In this document: positions 23,470-32,297 of the stretch, in pieces | Numbering within the stretch: the first letter of the stretch is position 1 | Layout: each line of letters starts with the position of its first letter | From: an uncultured Sutterella sp. | GTDB taxonomy: Bacteria > Pseudomonadota > Gammaproteobacteria > Burkholderiales > Burkholderiaceae_F | DNA: 64,000 nucleotides | Assembly (NCBI GenBank): GCA_900544255.1 | Contig: UQUM01000005.1 | Coordinates: 1-64,000 of the forward strand | Direction: 5' to 3' | The notes under the pieces: generated by a model | What the model was told of the DNA's origin: nothing | Database searches by the model: none | What the model saw: the letters and a program-made list of their open reading frames with translations, nothing else | Translations under genes and position numbers: made by a program

Positions 23470-25320
23470 TCAGCGCAGCTGCCCCTCGGCAATCGCCTGC
23501 CGCAGAGCGGAGGCCAGGGTTTCGGGCGTCGCAGGTTTCTGCAGGATCACCGGCATGGCCTGCCCGGTGTTGTCGGGATTCAGGCACAGCTCACGATAAT
23601 GCGCCCGAATGTCGTCTTCGTTCACCGCCGTCAACAGAACGCAGGGTACGCGTCGAGAACAGGCCTTCCTCAATGAAAATATGACGTCGAGCCCCGTGGG
23701 TTTTCCGAGCCCCAAGTTGTAGTCCGACACGAAGGCCGTCAACTCTCCGGCGGCATCTTTTTCCACCAATGCCGTCACAAAGTCAGCGGTCGCCTCACCG
23801 GCGTCGATGATGTCGCCGCCCCACCCCTTCATCATAAGCGTCACGGCCTGCCGCACGATGGCATTGTCTTCCAAAAAGCCCACCGTTCCCCGGATATCAA
23901 GAAGCGTCGTCAAGGGGAGTGCCGCGCCCGCCGTCTTTTCTTTCGTATCGATTTCTTCAAACGACAAAAGGAATATGCTCCCCTTTCCCCAACGGGATTT
24001 CACGTCCACCGGAATCGACAGCCGGGACGCCAGCGCTCTGACGATCGAAAGGCCCAACCCGAACCCTTCTTCCGCCCCTTCGGAACTGCCGCCGCGAAAA
24101 AAGGCGTCGAAGATACGCTCGCGGTCTTCGGGTTTAATACCGGCCCCCTGGTCATACACCCCGATCACCAACTTTCCCTGCCGACGTTTGGCCGCAAGGA
24201 TAATTTTGGAGGCAGGTTTAGAACTGTAGCGAATAGCGTTGCTGATGAGATTGCGCAAAATGCGCGAAAAAAGCTTCTCGTCCGTGCTGATGAAGGCATC
24301 CAACGGCCGAACCTGGAAAATAAAGCCCTTCGCAGCCGCGACCGGCGCAAATTCCTGCGCAAGCCCGTCAAAGAGCGCCGGCACGCTCACCTTCTCGATC
24401 CGCATGTCCACATTCCCCGTTTCAATGCGGCTCACTTCCAGAATCTGTTCCACCAATTCCGAAATATTGCGGGCGGTTTTGGTGAGCTGCTCGATGGTTT
24501 CCCGATCTTCAGGCCGCGCCTTCGCCTGCAGAATCTGCAGATAGATGCCCATCGCCTGCAAGGGCTGCCTCAGGTCATGGTTGGCCCCGGCGAAGAACCT
24601 AGCCCGGCGTTCGCTCGCGGCAGCCGTCGCCCGGCGTTCGCTTTCAGCGAGCGTCTTCTCGGCCCGCAGCCGCTGCACCAACCGCTGATTCTGACTGTCC
24701 TTCAAAACGACGTTGGTCACGATGGCATTAAACCGCCGCCCGCAGAAAAGCACGTAAACCACGATCCCCAGAAGGATGAGACTCACCGTCGCGTCCCCTA
24801 TTCCGTAAAACGCCGCCAGCACCACCACCAAGGGCCCGATTGCCGTCAGGGCAAAAAGCGTCAGCGCAGGAAGCCAACAGGCAAAGGCCGGCCACGAAAT
24901 AAAGACGACGGCCGATACCACGGTAAGCAAAATCAGCTGATCAATTTCAGCCTGTCGCCCCAACAAAAGTCCGATGGCTCCCGCGCCCCACAATACCCCC
25001 GTCATGAGGGTAAGCCACATCCAGCGCCGTATCCAAAACCGCAAGTGAGCCTGCCGTTCCGCATCCGCAAAAAAACACCGACGATACCGATTCCAGGGAA
25101 TGAGGCTTGCCGCCACCGTCAGGAACCAAACGCCCGGGACGATGCCGGAAGTGAAATGACGGAAATTAAACGCAAGAATCAGCGCCCCCACGAGCTGCGT
25201 CACGAAAAATACCGCCTGCAGTCTCAGAGACTGCGCCACCAGTTCCGACAGGATGTGCGCCGACCCCGGCGACTGCGTGATCCCTAAATAAGCCTTAATT
25301 TTTTCCCAGCATCGAACCAT
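23470..25320 (-). CDS. Hybrid sensor histidine kinase/receiver, multi-TM sensor
   Basis: Inner-membrane kinase of about 616 residues. The first ~200 residues contain six or seven hydrophobic helices with no large periplasmic domain, so it probably senses a membrane or intracellular cue. A coiled coil is followed by the H-box FFAGANHDLRQPLQAMGIY, N-box FSRILRNLISNAIRYS, G-boxes DQGAGIKPEDRERIF and GFGLGLSIVRAL, and a C-terminal receiver (about 490-616) with FLEDN and phospho-acceptor in VSDYNLG. AAGGAAT precedes the ATG at 25320; a longer frame would run into ldcA. Last gene of a long minus-strand cluster. Confidence 0.88.
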   Translation of the reverse strand: MVRCWEKIKAYLGITQSPGSAHILSELVAQSLRLQAVFFVTQLVGALILAFNFRHFTSGIVPGVWFLTVAASLIPWNRYRRCFFADAERQAHLRFWIRRWMWLTLMTGVLWGAGAIGLLLGRQAEIDQLILLTVVSAVVFISWPAFACWLPALTLFALTAIGPLVVVLAAFYGIGDATVSLILLGIVVYVLFCGRRFNAIVTNVVLKDSQNQRLVQRLRAEKTLAESERRATAAASERRARFFAGANHDLRQPLQAMGIYLQILQAKARPEDRETIEQLTKTARNISELVEQILEVSRIETGNVDMRIEKVSVPALFDGLAQEFAPVAAAKGFIFQVRPLDAFISTDEKLFSRILRNLISNAIRYSSKPASKIILAAKRRQGKLVIGVYDQGAGIKPEDRERIFDAFFRGGSSEGAEEGFGLGLSIVRALASRLSIPVDVKSRWGKGSIFLLSFEEIDTKEKTAGAALPLTTLLDIRGTVGFLEDNAIVRQAVTLMMKGWGGDIIDAGEATADFVTALVEKDAAGELTAFVSDYNLGLGKPTGLDVIFSLRKACSRRVPCVLLTAVNEDDIRAHYRELCLNPDNTGQAMPVILQKPATPETLASALRQAIAEGQLR

Positions 25321-25337
25321 ACGAATTCCTTCTCTAT

Positions 25338-26321
25338 TCAGTGCCACCAGAGATCGGCGGGCGGCGTTTCCCGCCAAGGCACCGACGCGGGTACGGGGCA
25401 ATTTTGAGCGTTCAGCGTCAACCGTCCCTCCTCCGCCTTCACCGAAGCCGACACCCCCACGGGAAGCGTCAGCGTATCCGGCCGATGACCGAAGGCGAGT
25501 CCCTCCACAATGGGAATCCCCGCCGCCTGCCGTATCCAGCCAAAGGCATCCGTCAAGGAAAACCGGCCGTCGCCCGTTCCCGCCGTTTTATCGGCGCCCG
25601 TAAAGCTTCCTGCCAAAACAGCCTTTTGTTTCGTCAATACGCCGGCCTGCAGAAGCTGCAGAAGTAACCGTTCCACCCGCCAAGCCGGCTCTCCGACATC
25701 CTCTATAAAAAGAATGCCGCCTTCGACCGACGGAAAATACGGGGTTCCGAGCAGACTCACCAACACCGTCAGATTGCCGCCCCAGAGCGTGCCTTCGGCC
25801 TCGACAGCGTCACCCGAAATCGGGGTTTCCAACCGAAAATTCGGCGAAGTGAGTGCTTGCTCAAAGCGTTCGTCCCGCAAATCATTCGCTTCCGTGAACA
25901 TCCTCGCCACCGGCCCCTGCCAAGACGACCGTCCGGTTTTAGCGAAAAGCGCCAAATTAAAAGCCGTGAGGTCGCTTAAGCCCACGAACACCGCGTAACT
26001 CCTGCGGGCTGCCTCCCAATCAATCAGCGGCAGAAGCCGTGCCGTACCGTAGCCGCCCCGCAACGCCAAAATGAGATCCGTGTCGGGATCCGACAACGCC
26101 GCGTTAAGCCCTGCCGCACGACTCGCATCCGTCCCCGCAAACCGGTGCTCCATCTCGCGCAGGTTCGCTGCTTCCTTTACCCGCCAGCCGCGCAGCGCCA
26201 AAGCGGCGACCGTCGCGTCAATCAGCGCCGTGTCCATCCGTGCAAAATCGTCCCCGGCGGTGAGCTGACGCGCCGGCGCCGTCAGCGTAACAACGGGATC
26301 ACGTACGGTGAGTTCGGTCAT
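25338..26321 (-). CDS. ldcA: LD-carboxypeptidase (peptidase S66)
   Basis: Cytoplasmic enzyme that removes the terminal D-alanine from murein tetrapeptides during peptidoglycan recycling. 327 residues. The S66 catalytic triad is visible: Ser in FVGLSDLTAFNLAL (about 118), Glu in FIEDVGEPAWRVERLL (about 217) and His in EGLAFGHRPDTLTLPVG (about 287). Its start overlaps the end of tadA by 23 bases, with AAGGAA upstream inside tadA, indicating coupled translation. Confidence 0.88.
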   Translation of the reverse strand: MTELTVRDPVVTLTAPARQLTAGDDFARMDTALIDATVAALALRGWRVKEAANLREMEHRFAGTDASRAAGLNAALSDPDTDLILALRGGYGTARLLPLIDWEAARRSYAVFVGLSDLTAFNLALFAKTGRSSWQGPVARMFTEANDLRDERFEQALTSPNFRLETPISGDAVEAEGTLWGGNLTVLVSLLGTPYFPSVEGGILFIEDVGEPAWRVERLLLQLLQAGVLTKQKAVLAGSFTGADKTAGTGDGRFSLTDAFGWIRQAAGIPIVEGLAFGHRPDTLTLPVGVSASVKAEEGRLTLNAQNCPVPASVPWRETPPADLWWH

Positions 26322-27264
26322 TTTGCCGTTCCTTTTTCACCCGACGTGCCGAAAAAAAGTGAGTCAGCACTTCGCGGCAACGGCACGCCTCCACGCCACG
26401 CGTCATCACGGGTTTCGTCGTCATACGGGTCGCTTCAATGACGTTGACGGTACTCGCCGCGCCGCCCCGTTCCGGGTCGTCCGCCCCCCAGACAATGCGA
26501 CCCACGCGCGCCAAGGACGAAGCGGCCGCACACATCGCACAGGGTTCCAGCGTCACGTAGAGCACGGCGCCCACAAGTCGTTCGTTTCCCAAAACCGCAG
26601 CGGCTTTGCGGATCGCCAGAATTTCCGCGTGTGCCGTCGGGTCTTTCAATTCCCGTACCCGATTGCCCGCGCGGGCCACGATGTTGCCGTCAACGGCGAC
26701 CACGGCACCCACGGGCACTTCCCCCCGCACACCCGCGGCCTCCGCTTCCAAAAGGGCTTCCTTCATGATGAGGCGATCCAATGCTTCATCAATCCGAGGT
26801 CCTGCGGCTGCGTTCACCGTTCGGTTTTTCTGCTGCAGCGCCGCGCGGCGCGCCGACCGCGCTTCACCCTCTTTTTCGAGCAATGCCGACAACTGGGTCG
26901 TAAAGTCTTCAAATGCATCGGCACGATAATCGGGCAAACGCAGCTGTACCTGCACGCGACCGTCCGTCACGGAAATCACGCCGCATCCGGCCATCATCGC
27001 CGTCACGGCCTCAGCATCCGCCCCGAGCCAGCCGCCGAATTTCGACAAAAACGACGCCAGCCGGCGCTTGAAATTAACAAGTCCCGCCCGATTGTCCACG
27101 GCATTTGCAGCCGCCAACAACGCTCCGCGGAAAAGCGCATCCAACCGATCCGGATGTTTCGCAAGCGACGCGAGCGGAATTTTCTTCATCCGCGAGAGCA
27201 CCAACCACCGCCGGGCAAGTTCCTTTACCTCCGGGGTCGGTTCCCGATGACCCGTCTCCGTCAT
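26299..27264 (-). CDS. tadA: tRNA adenosine(34) deaminase with ~155-residue N-terminal extension
   Basis: Edits A34 to inosine in tRNA-Arg(ACG). The deaminase core (about residues 158-305) has the zinc ligands and proton shuttle HAEILAIRKA and PCAMCAAA, plus 'EVPVGAVVAVDGNIV' as in E. coli TadA. E. coli TadA is only ~167 residues; this protein has an extra N-terminal region of ~155 residues, basic at first (RRWLVLSRMKKIPLASLAKHP) then with a helical/winged-helix look (FLSKFGGWLGADAEAVTAMMAGCGVISV). The start is well supported: its ATG overlaps the mscS stop as ATGA. The extension may bind RNA, but I do not recognise it. Confidence 0.85.
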   Translation of the reverse strand: MTETGHREPTPEVKELARRWLVLSRMKKIPLASLAKHPDRLDALFRGALLAAANAVDNRAGLVNFKRRLASFLSKFGGWLGADAEAVTAMMAGCGVISVTDGRVQVQLRLPDYRADAFEDFTTQLSALLEKEGEARSARRAALQQKNRTVNAAAGPRIDEALDRLIMKEALLEAEAAGVRGEVPVGAVVAVDGNIVARAGNRVRELKDPTAHAEILAIRKAAAVLGNERLVGAVLYVTLEPCAMCAAASSLARVGRIVWGADDPERGGAASTVNVIEATRMTTKPVMTRGVEACRCREVLTHFFSARRVKKERQNDRTHRT

Positions 27265-28679
27265 ACCCGGGCCTCATTGGCTGCGACGGCAGTCACCGCC
27301 CTCCGCAGATCGTCCGACACCACGTTGATGGTTCCAGACAACTTCACTTCGCTCTTCGTGTACGGAATTTCGATATTTGCTTCGTCGTAACGCTTTAACA
27401 CCTCACGAAAGATCGCAGACTTCAGGCCCGCAACCCCCAACTGCGGGTCGTTCACCCAGAAGCAGCCCTTCAGATCAATACCGCTGTCGGCAAATTCCTG
27501 AATCACCACCCAGGGGGCCGGATTTTTAAGTACCCGAGCCTGCGACTTGATGACGTCGAGGAAGATCGCAAGCGCCCGATCGACGTCACCTTCGTAACTC
27601 ACCGACACCGTCAGGTAATTTGCGGCATCGGGGTCTGAACCCGTGAAGTTTTTGACGCTCGTCGTCACGAAGGTTTCGTTGGGCACCACAAGTTCTTCGC
27701 CCGCCGTATTGCGAATGACGGAATAACGGGTATTGATTTCACGGATGACGCCCGTGAACGACCCCACCTGAACCATGTCCCCGAGGTTCACCGAACGATC
27801 CAGAAGAATGATGAAGCCCGACACGTAGTTCGACGCAATTTTCTGCAGTCCGAAACCTAAGCCGACGCCTAAGGCTCCGCCGAAAACGGAGAGCACCGTC
27901 AAATCCACGCCGGCAAAGGAGAGAGCCAAAAGAACGGCAAAGAAATAAAACACGAAGCGCAGGATGCGGGAAAACACGACGCGCAGGTTCACGGCCATCG
28001 CCTTGTGGCTCATGAGTCCGGATTCCGTGACGTCGGCAAGCCAATTGGCGAAGATAAGAGCCAACACCACCGTGAAGAGCCCGACCAACCCTGCCCACAG
28101 CGTCACGTTGCCGTTGCCGACGGGAAGCGTCACCGAACGCAAAATCTTCACGGCTTCCGGAAGTATCCCCACGATCTGCAGAATGGCGAGCACCCAAAAG
28201 AGAATTTTGATTCCCCGCAGCACCCCGGCGGAAATTTTGCCGCCCAACATACCGGAGAGCAGTTCCAGGCACACCACGATGACCGCCCAGGCGTAGAAGA
28301 CGGAATAGGCCATCTTCGCCAAAAGCAGGTTACCGTGTGTCGAAAGAAAAGCTTCAAACTGCAGAACCTGCACAAGAAGCGACAACGTGAGGGCGGCCAC
28401 CAAGGAAAACGCCACACCGTCGCAAATCTGCATGCCGAAGCGCAGCAGGCGCGTCACGACGGGCGAATGCCGCTCCCCGACGTGCAAGCTCCACACCGCC
28501 GCCCGTCGGCTGAGCCAAAGCGAAACCGCGAGTCCCAAGGCCGCCGCTGCCACAATCGCCGCGATCTGCCACAAAAACGCTTCGGTACCGATGGACGCCA
28601 GATGCGACTTCAGAAGAGTCACAAATTCATGAAATCCCGCCAATGAGGCGGTGGAGGCGGTATCTGCCGCTGCCGACAT
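27261..28679 (-). CDS. MscS-family mechanosensitive ion channel
   Basis: Inner-membrane channel (472 residues) that opens under membrane tension. Four or five extra N-terminal helices precede the conserved MscS core: pore helix 'GGALGVGLGFGLQKIASNYVSG' (glycine/alanine packing, about residue 280) and the beta domain 'GDMVQVGSFTGVIREINTRYSVIRN'. The C-terminal alpha/beta domain is complete. Longer than E. coli MscS (286), closer to YbdG/YjeP-type paralogues. It overlaps tadA by four bases and starts 9 bases after the dehydrogenase stop. Confidence 0.9.
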   Translation of the reverse strand: MSAAADTASTASLAGFHEFVTLLKSHLASIGTEAFLWQIAAIVAAAALGLAVSLWLSRRAAVWSLHVGERHSPVVTRLLRFGMQICDGVAFSLVAALTLSLLVQVLQFEAFLSTHGNLLLAKMAYSVFYAWAVIVVCLELLSGMLGGKISAGVLRGIKILFWVLAILQIVGILPEAVKILRSVTLPVGNGNVTLWAGLVGLFTVVLALIFANWLADVTESGLMSHKAMAVNLRVVFSRILRFVFYFFAVLLALSFAGVDLTVLSVFGGALGVGLGFGLQKIASNYVSGFIILLDRSVNLGDMVQVGSFTGVIREINTRYSVIRNTAGEELVVPNETFVTTSVKNFTGSDPDAANYLTVSVSYEGDVDRALAIFLDVIKSQARVLKNPAPWVVIQEFADSGIDLKGCFWVNDPQLGVAGLKSAIFREVLKRYDEANIEIPYTKSEVKLSGTINVVSDDLRRAVTAVAANEARV

Positions 28680-28688
28680 ATCTGCTCC

Positions 28689-29864
28689 TTAAAGTGCTGC
28701 GGTAAGAATAGCCGCGACGTCCTCACGACCGATTGTTCGGAAGTGTCCCAAAACCCCGTGACGCGTCGCGAGTTCCGCAATCGTTTCAACCGGAATCTCG
28801 CCCACGCCGAGGTCGGAAAAGCGGACGGGAAGCTTCATCTTCTGCTCAAAAACCGTAAATTTGGCAATGGCGAGTTCCACAAACGCTTCGTCGCCCACGC
28901 TTTTCACATCGGCCGTCACGCCCATTACGTTTTTCGCAAACCGCACGAAGCGCTCGGGGTTCGTCGCCCACACGAAACGCATCCAAACCGGAATAATCAC
29001 CGCCAGCCCTTCGCCGTGCGTCACCCGGGAATTCCAGCCGCTCACGGCGTGTTCGATGCCGTGGCAGGCCCAGTCTTCTTCGACGCCGAGTCCGAAGAAA
29101 CCGTTGTGGGCAAAAGTGCCCGCCAAACCGATTTCGCTCCAAGCCGCGTAGTCCTTCGGATCTTCCATCAGTTTAAGCCCGTTTTCCATGATGGTACGCA
29201 GGGCCGCTTCAGCTTGGCCCGACACGAATTCCACATCGGCCGTATTGGTGAAATAGCGCTCCATGATGTGGCTCATCATGTCGATGACGCCAGCGCTCAC
29301 CTGTTTCTGCGGCAGCGTGAAAAAGAGTTCCGGATTGATCACGGCGGCCTTGGGGCGCACCAAGGGGCAGCCGCACCCCAGCTTCTCTTCGCCTTCGCTT
29401 ACCACCATGCGGATGCTCGATTCCGAGCCCGCAGCCGGAATCGTCAGAACGGCGAGTACGGGGAGGGCCTGCTGCGGCACGGCCTTCCCCGTGAAGAAAT
29501 CCCAAAAGTCCCCGTCGTAGAGCGCCGCCGCAGACGCTGCCTTCGCCGTATCAATCACGCTGCCGCCGCCCACGGCGACGAGAACCGAAACCCCCTCGGC
29601 CCTCACCTTCGCCGCGGCTTCCCTCACGAGCGCCGCCTTGGGATTCGGTTCCACCCCGCCCAGCGTCGCCACCGTGAGTCCGGCGGCTGTGAGACTTGCA
29701 ACCACCCGGTCAAGAAGTCCGCTTTTCACTGCGGAACCGCCGCCGTAAACGATGAGCGCTTTTTTGTCTTCATCGGCCCAGCGCGCGGCGAGCGCCCCCG
29801 TCTTTTCTTCCGCCCCCCGGCCGAAGACGAGTTCCGTCGTATTGCAATATGTGAAATTATTCAT
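28689..29864 (-). CDS. Iron-type alcohol/aldehyde dehydrogenase (YqhD/BdhA-like)
   Basis: NAD(P)H-dependent group III alcohol dehydrogenase, 391 residues. It starts like YqhD (NNFTYCNTTELVFGRG) and has the coenzyme motifs YGGGSAVKSG and AVGGGSVIDTAKA. Metal ligands are in GVIDMMSHIMERYF and EDWACHGIEHAVSGW...THGEGLAV. YqhD-type enzymes reduce reactive short-chain aldehydes with NADPH, so detoxification is likely. It lies between MFS and mscS genes with short gaps. Confidence 0.87.
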   Translation of the reverse strand: MNNFTYCNTTELVFGRGAEEKTGALAARWADEDKKALIVYGGGSAVKSGLLDRVVASLTAAGLTVATLGGVEPNPKAALVREAAAKVRAEGVSVLVAVGGGSVIDTAKAASAAALYDGDFWDFFTGKAVPQQALPVLAVLTIPAAGSESSIRMVVSEGEEKLGCGCPLVRPKAAVINPELFFTLPQKQVSAGVIDMMSHIMERYFTNTADVEFVSGQAEAALRTIMENGLKLMEDPKDYAAWSEIGLAGTFAHNGFFGLGVEEDWACHGIEHAVSGWNSRVTHGEGLAVIIPVWMRFVWATNPERFVRFAKNVMGVTADVKSVGDEAFVELAIAKFTVFEQKMKLPVRFSDLGVGEIPVETIAELATRHGVLGHFRTIGREDVAAILTAAL

Positions 29865-29902
29865 CGTCCTTTCCCAGCCGCCCTTTTCGGACAGCCGCTC
29901 CT

Positions 29903-31225
29903 TTAATCATCTTCGCCGCCGGTATCCGCCGCATGCGCCGCCGCAGCACCGCGCGTGAGGTCAATGCGCGAAAGCACCAAAATCGCCGCGGCAAAAAAAA
30001 GACCCAGTACCAAAATCGCCAGCCGCTGATTGTTGCCCGTCACCCAACTTACGGCGCCGTAAGTGACGGGGCCCACCACCGCAGAAAGCCAAAGCGCCAT
30101 ATTCCAAAGACCGAAAAATTCCGCCCGCCGCTGTTCAGGTGCAAGCATTCCGATCATGGCGCGTCCCGCCGACTGGCTCGATCCCATGGCAAGTCCCGCA
30201 AGATTCGCCGCAATCCAAAAGACCCATTCGCTCGTCGCGGCCGCCGCAAGTACCACCATGACGATCCACACGATGAGCGTCAACGCCAAGGCAAGTTTGT
30301 GTCCCAGCCGATCCTGCGCGTACCCGAAGAAAAAAGCGCCGACCGCCGCCGTAATGTTAACCAACAGCACCAAAATCAACGTCTGCGTCACGGTAAACCC
30401 CATCACAGCCACCGCGTACACCGCAGCCAAGGCAATGACCGTCGCAATCCCGCATTGATAGAGGAATCCCGTCAACGTCAGAAGCCCGAAATCCTTAAAC
30501 CGCGGCAGAACCTTCACGGCTGCTGCCGCTTCGGCAAATGCTTCAAAAAAACCGTGCGCCTCCGATTTGACTGCCGACTGCGGTTCACTGCGCTCCTTCA
30601 CCCAAAGGAAAAAAGGGAGCGCCGTCACGGCAAAAACCGCCGCCGTCACCGGTCCCGTCGCCGGCACCATGTCGCTTTCCGTGTACCCCAGGGTTCGCCC
30701 GACGGCAAAAAGCCCCAGGCACAACGCAAGCGTCACGAGCCCCCCGCCGTATCCCAGAGACCAGCCCCAGCCCGACACACGCCCCAAGGCGTCTTTTTTT
30801 GCCAACTCCGGCAAAAAGGCAGAATTAAGACTCTCACCCACGGAATAACCGATGTTGCTCACGATGACGAGGAACGCCGCCAAAATGACCGCCCCTTCTC
30901 GGCAGAACAACAAAGCGGCGGTCGCCAGAATGCAGACCGCCGTCGCCCAAAAAAGCCACCGTTTTTTATTGCCTTGACGATCCGCAGCCCGACCGATGCC
31001 GGGCATCACAATGAGACAGATGAGATTACTTGCCGCCACCACCGTCGTCCAGAGAAACGTCGCCCAGTCGGCATCCCCACAGACCGTTCCCACAAAATAA
31101 GCATTGAATACCGCCGTCAGCACCACGGTGCTGTAGCCGGAATTGGCGGCGTCAAAAAGCGCCCACCCCCAGACTTCCCGAACGGCGACGCCGTCTTTTA
31201 ACGTACTTTTTTCAAACAGAGCCAT
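29903..31225 (-). CDS. MFS transporter, UMF1/Atg22-like family
   Basis: Inner-membrane transporter of 440 residues with about twelve hydrophobic helices. The N-terminal signature 'WGWALFDAANSGYSTVVLT' and the loop 'GRAADRQGNKKRWLF' are typical of the UMF1/Atg22 group of the major facilitator superfamily. Substrate is unknown; Atg22 proteins export amino acids in fungi, and bacterial members are uncharacterised. The start is 12 bases after the stop of the unknown 173-residue protein. Confidence 0.85.
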   Translation of the reverse strand: MALFEKSTLKDGVAVREVWGWALFDAANSGYSTVVLTAVFNAYFVGTVCGDADWATFLWTTVVAASNLICLIVMPGIGRAADRQGNKKRWLFWATAVCILATAALLFCREGAVILAAFLVIVSNIGYSVGESLNSAFLPELAKKDALGRVSGWGWSLGYGGGLVTLALCLGLFAVGRTLGYTESDMVPATGPVTAAVFAVTALPFFLWVKERSEPQSAVKSEAHGFFEAFAEAAAAVKVLPRFKDFGLLTLTGFLYQCGIATVIALAAVYAVAVMGFTVTQTLILVLLVNITAAVGAFFFGYAQDRLGHKLALALTLIVWIVMVVLAAAATSEWVFWIAANLAGLAMGSSQSAGRAMIGMLAPEQRRAEFFGLWNMALWLSAVVGPVTYGAVSWVTGNNQRLAILVLGLFFAAAILVLSRIDLTRGAAAAHAADTGGEDD

Positions 31226-31237
31226 CTCGTGTGCGCC

Positions 31238-31759
31238 TTAGTGAATCATTTCTTCGGGCGCACCGGTGAAAAGCCGGGCCCAACGGTTGATGAAGGCCGC
31301 TCCCATGGGCGTTGCTTCTGCGCCGGTCACTGAAAATCCGCCGCGGGCGAAATCACTTAAAAACGCATAAAGTTCCGTCATGAAAACGGCGACCGCACCG
31401 CAGATCACTTCTTCCGGATCCTCGGGAACCATCCCCACTGTCGCTTCGATCGCCTCAGCCAACGCGTCCTGCAGGTATAGCGACAGTCCGTTGGGATTCC
31501 AATCTTCGCCGGGAGCAAAGTGAGGGTTGCCGCCCGAAAACGTCGTCGCAAGCCAATTGGCGAGACGCTCGTCCGCCGCCTGCAGTTCCTCCGGGGACAG
31601 ATCCCCCGCCGCCACGGCTTCACTGCGGCCCGCCGTGTTTTTGACAGCCTGCGAGAGAATGTCCCCTACCGTTTCAATACTCACCAAACTCGGCAATCCG
31701 GCCGCTTTGCTGGAAAAATCGCCGCAGCGGCATCCCGGCGCACAACGTGCGCAACTCAT
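31238..31759 (-). CDS. Unknown helical protein, paralogue of its upstream neighbour (copy 2)
   Basis: Function not recognised. 173 residues from the ATG at 31759, which overlaps the upstream stop as ATGA and has GAAGGA nine bases before it. Cysteine-rich start MSCARCAPGCRCGD, otherwise probably all-helical and acidic, no signal peptide or membrane segment. It shares with the upstream protein the block FAPxExWNxxxxxxYLxxxxxxEI and a C-terminal W-A-x-L-F, and almost the same length (173 vs 174), so the pair arose by tandem duplication. The fold vaguely recalls TorD-type chaperones, but I see no TorD signature. Confidence 0.7.
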   Translation of the reverse strand: MSCARCAPGCRCGDFSSKAAGLPSLVSIETVGDILSQAVKNTAGRSEAVAAGDLSPEELQAADERLANWLATTFSGGNPHFAPGEDWNPNGLSLYLQDALAEAIEATVGMVPEDPEEVICGAVAVFMTELYAFLSDFARGGFSVTGAEATPMGAAFINRWARLFTGAPEEMIH

Positions 31760-32280
31760 CGGGCAGCGTCCTTCGTTTTCGGATGGACGGAGAAGAGTTC
31801 CGCCCACTTCATGCACAAATCGTGCACACGGCGGCCGCCCGCTTCCGCATCATCGTCGCTCTTATCATGTTCGTCGGAAAGGAGCGCCGTAATTTCCCGC
31901 TGCATCTTGAGCGCGGCATAAAAGACCGCAGCGGAGGGTTCCGACAAAAAGAGCTCTCGGTTCTCTTCGTCCATCGTCCGGATTTCCGCTTCGAACACCC
32001 CTTTTAAGTAACAGCCGATCGCGTCACCGTTCCAGCCTTCGGCCGGGGCAAAGAATTCCGGAAGCCGCCCGCAGAGAATGGCCGCTAATTTTCCCGCCAT
32101 ATCAGTATGGGCCTGCGCAGCTTCCTTCGCGTCCATTTCACCTGAAATCAATTGTTCCATAATCCCCGCCTGTTCTTCCACACAGGAAAAACAGAGGGAA
32201 TAAATCACCCCGGGGTCCCCCAGGTACTGCACCGGACGTTCGTCTTTACCCTTTTGTACATTGTTGGTCGGTTCCGTCAT
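31756..32280 (-). CDS. Unknown helical protein, paralogue of its downstream neighbour (copy 1)
   Basis: Function not recognised. 174 residues, acidic, predicted helical, soluble. The N-terminal 15 residues are charged and unlike copy 2. Shared core: CGRLPEFFAPAEGWNGDAIG... aligning with the neighbour's NPHFAPGEDWNPNGLS, followed by YL and a C-terminal CMKWAELFS matching RWARLFT. The start lies 17 bases after the qmcA stop and the end overlaps copy 2 by four bases, so both are made together, possibly as a heterodimer. A cysteine pair (LCFSC) sits near residue 32. Confidence 0.7.
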   Translation of the reverse strand: MTEPTNNVQKGKDERPVQYLGDPGVIYSLCFSCVEEQAGIMEQLISGEMDAKEAAQAHTDMAGKLAAILCGRLPEFFAPAEGWNGDAIGCYLKGVFEAEIRTMDEENRELFLSEPSAAVFYAALKMQREITALLSDEHDKSDDDAEAGGRRVHDLCMKWAELFSVHPKTKDAAR

Positions 32281-32297
32281 TTTTTCTTCCTGATTAC

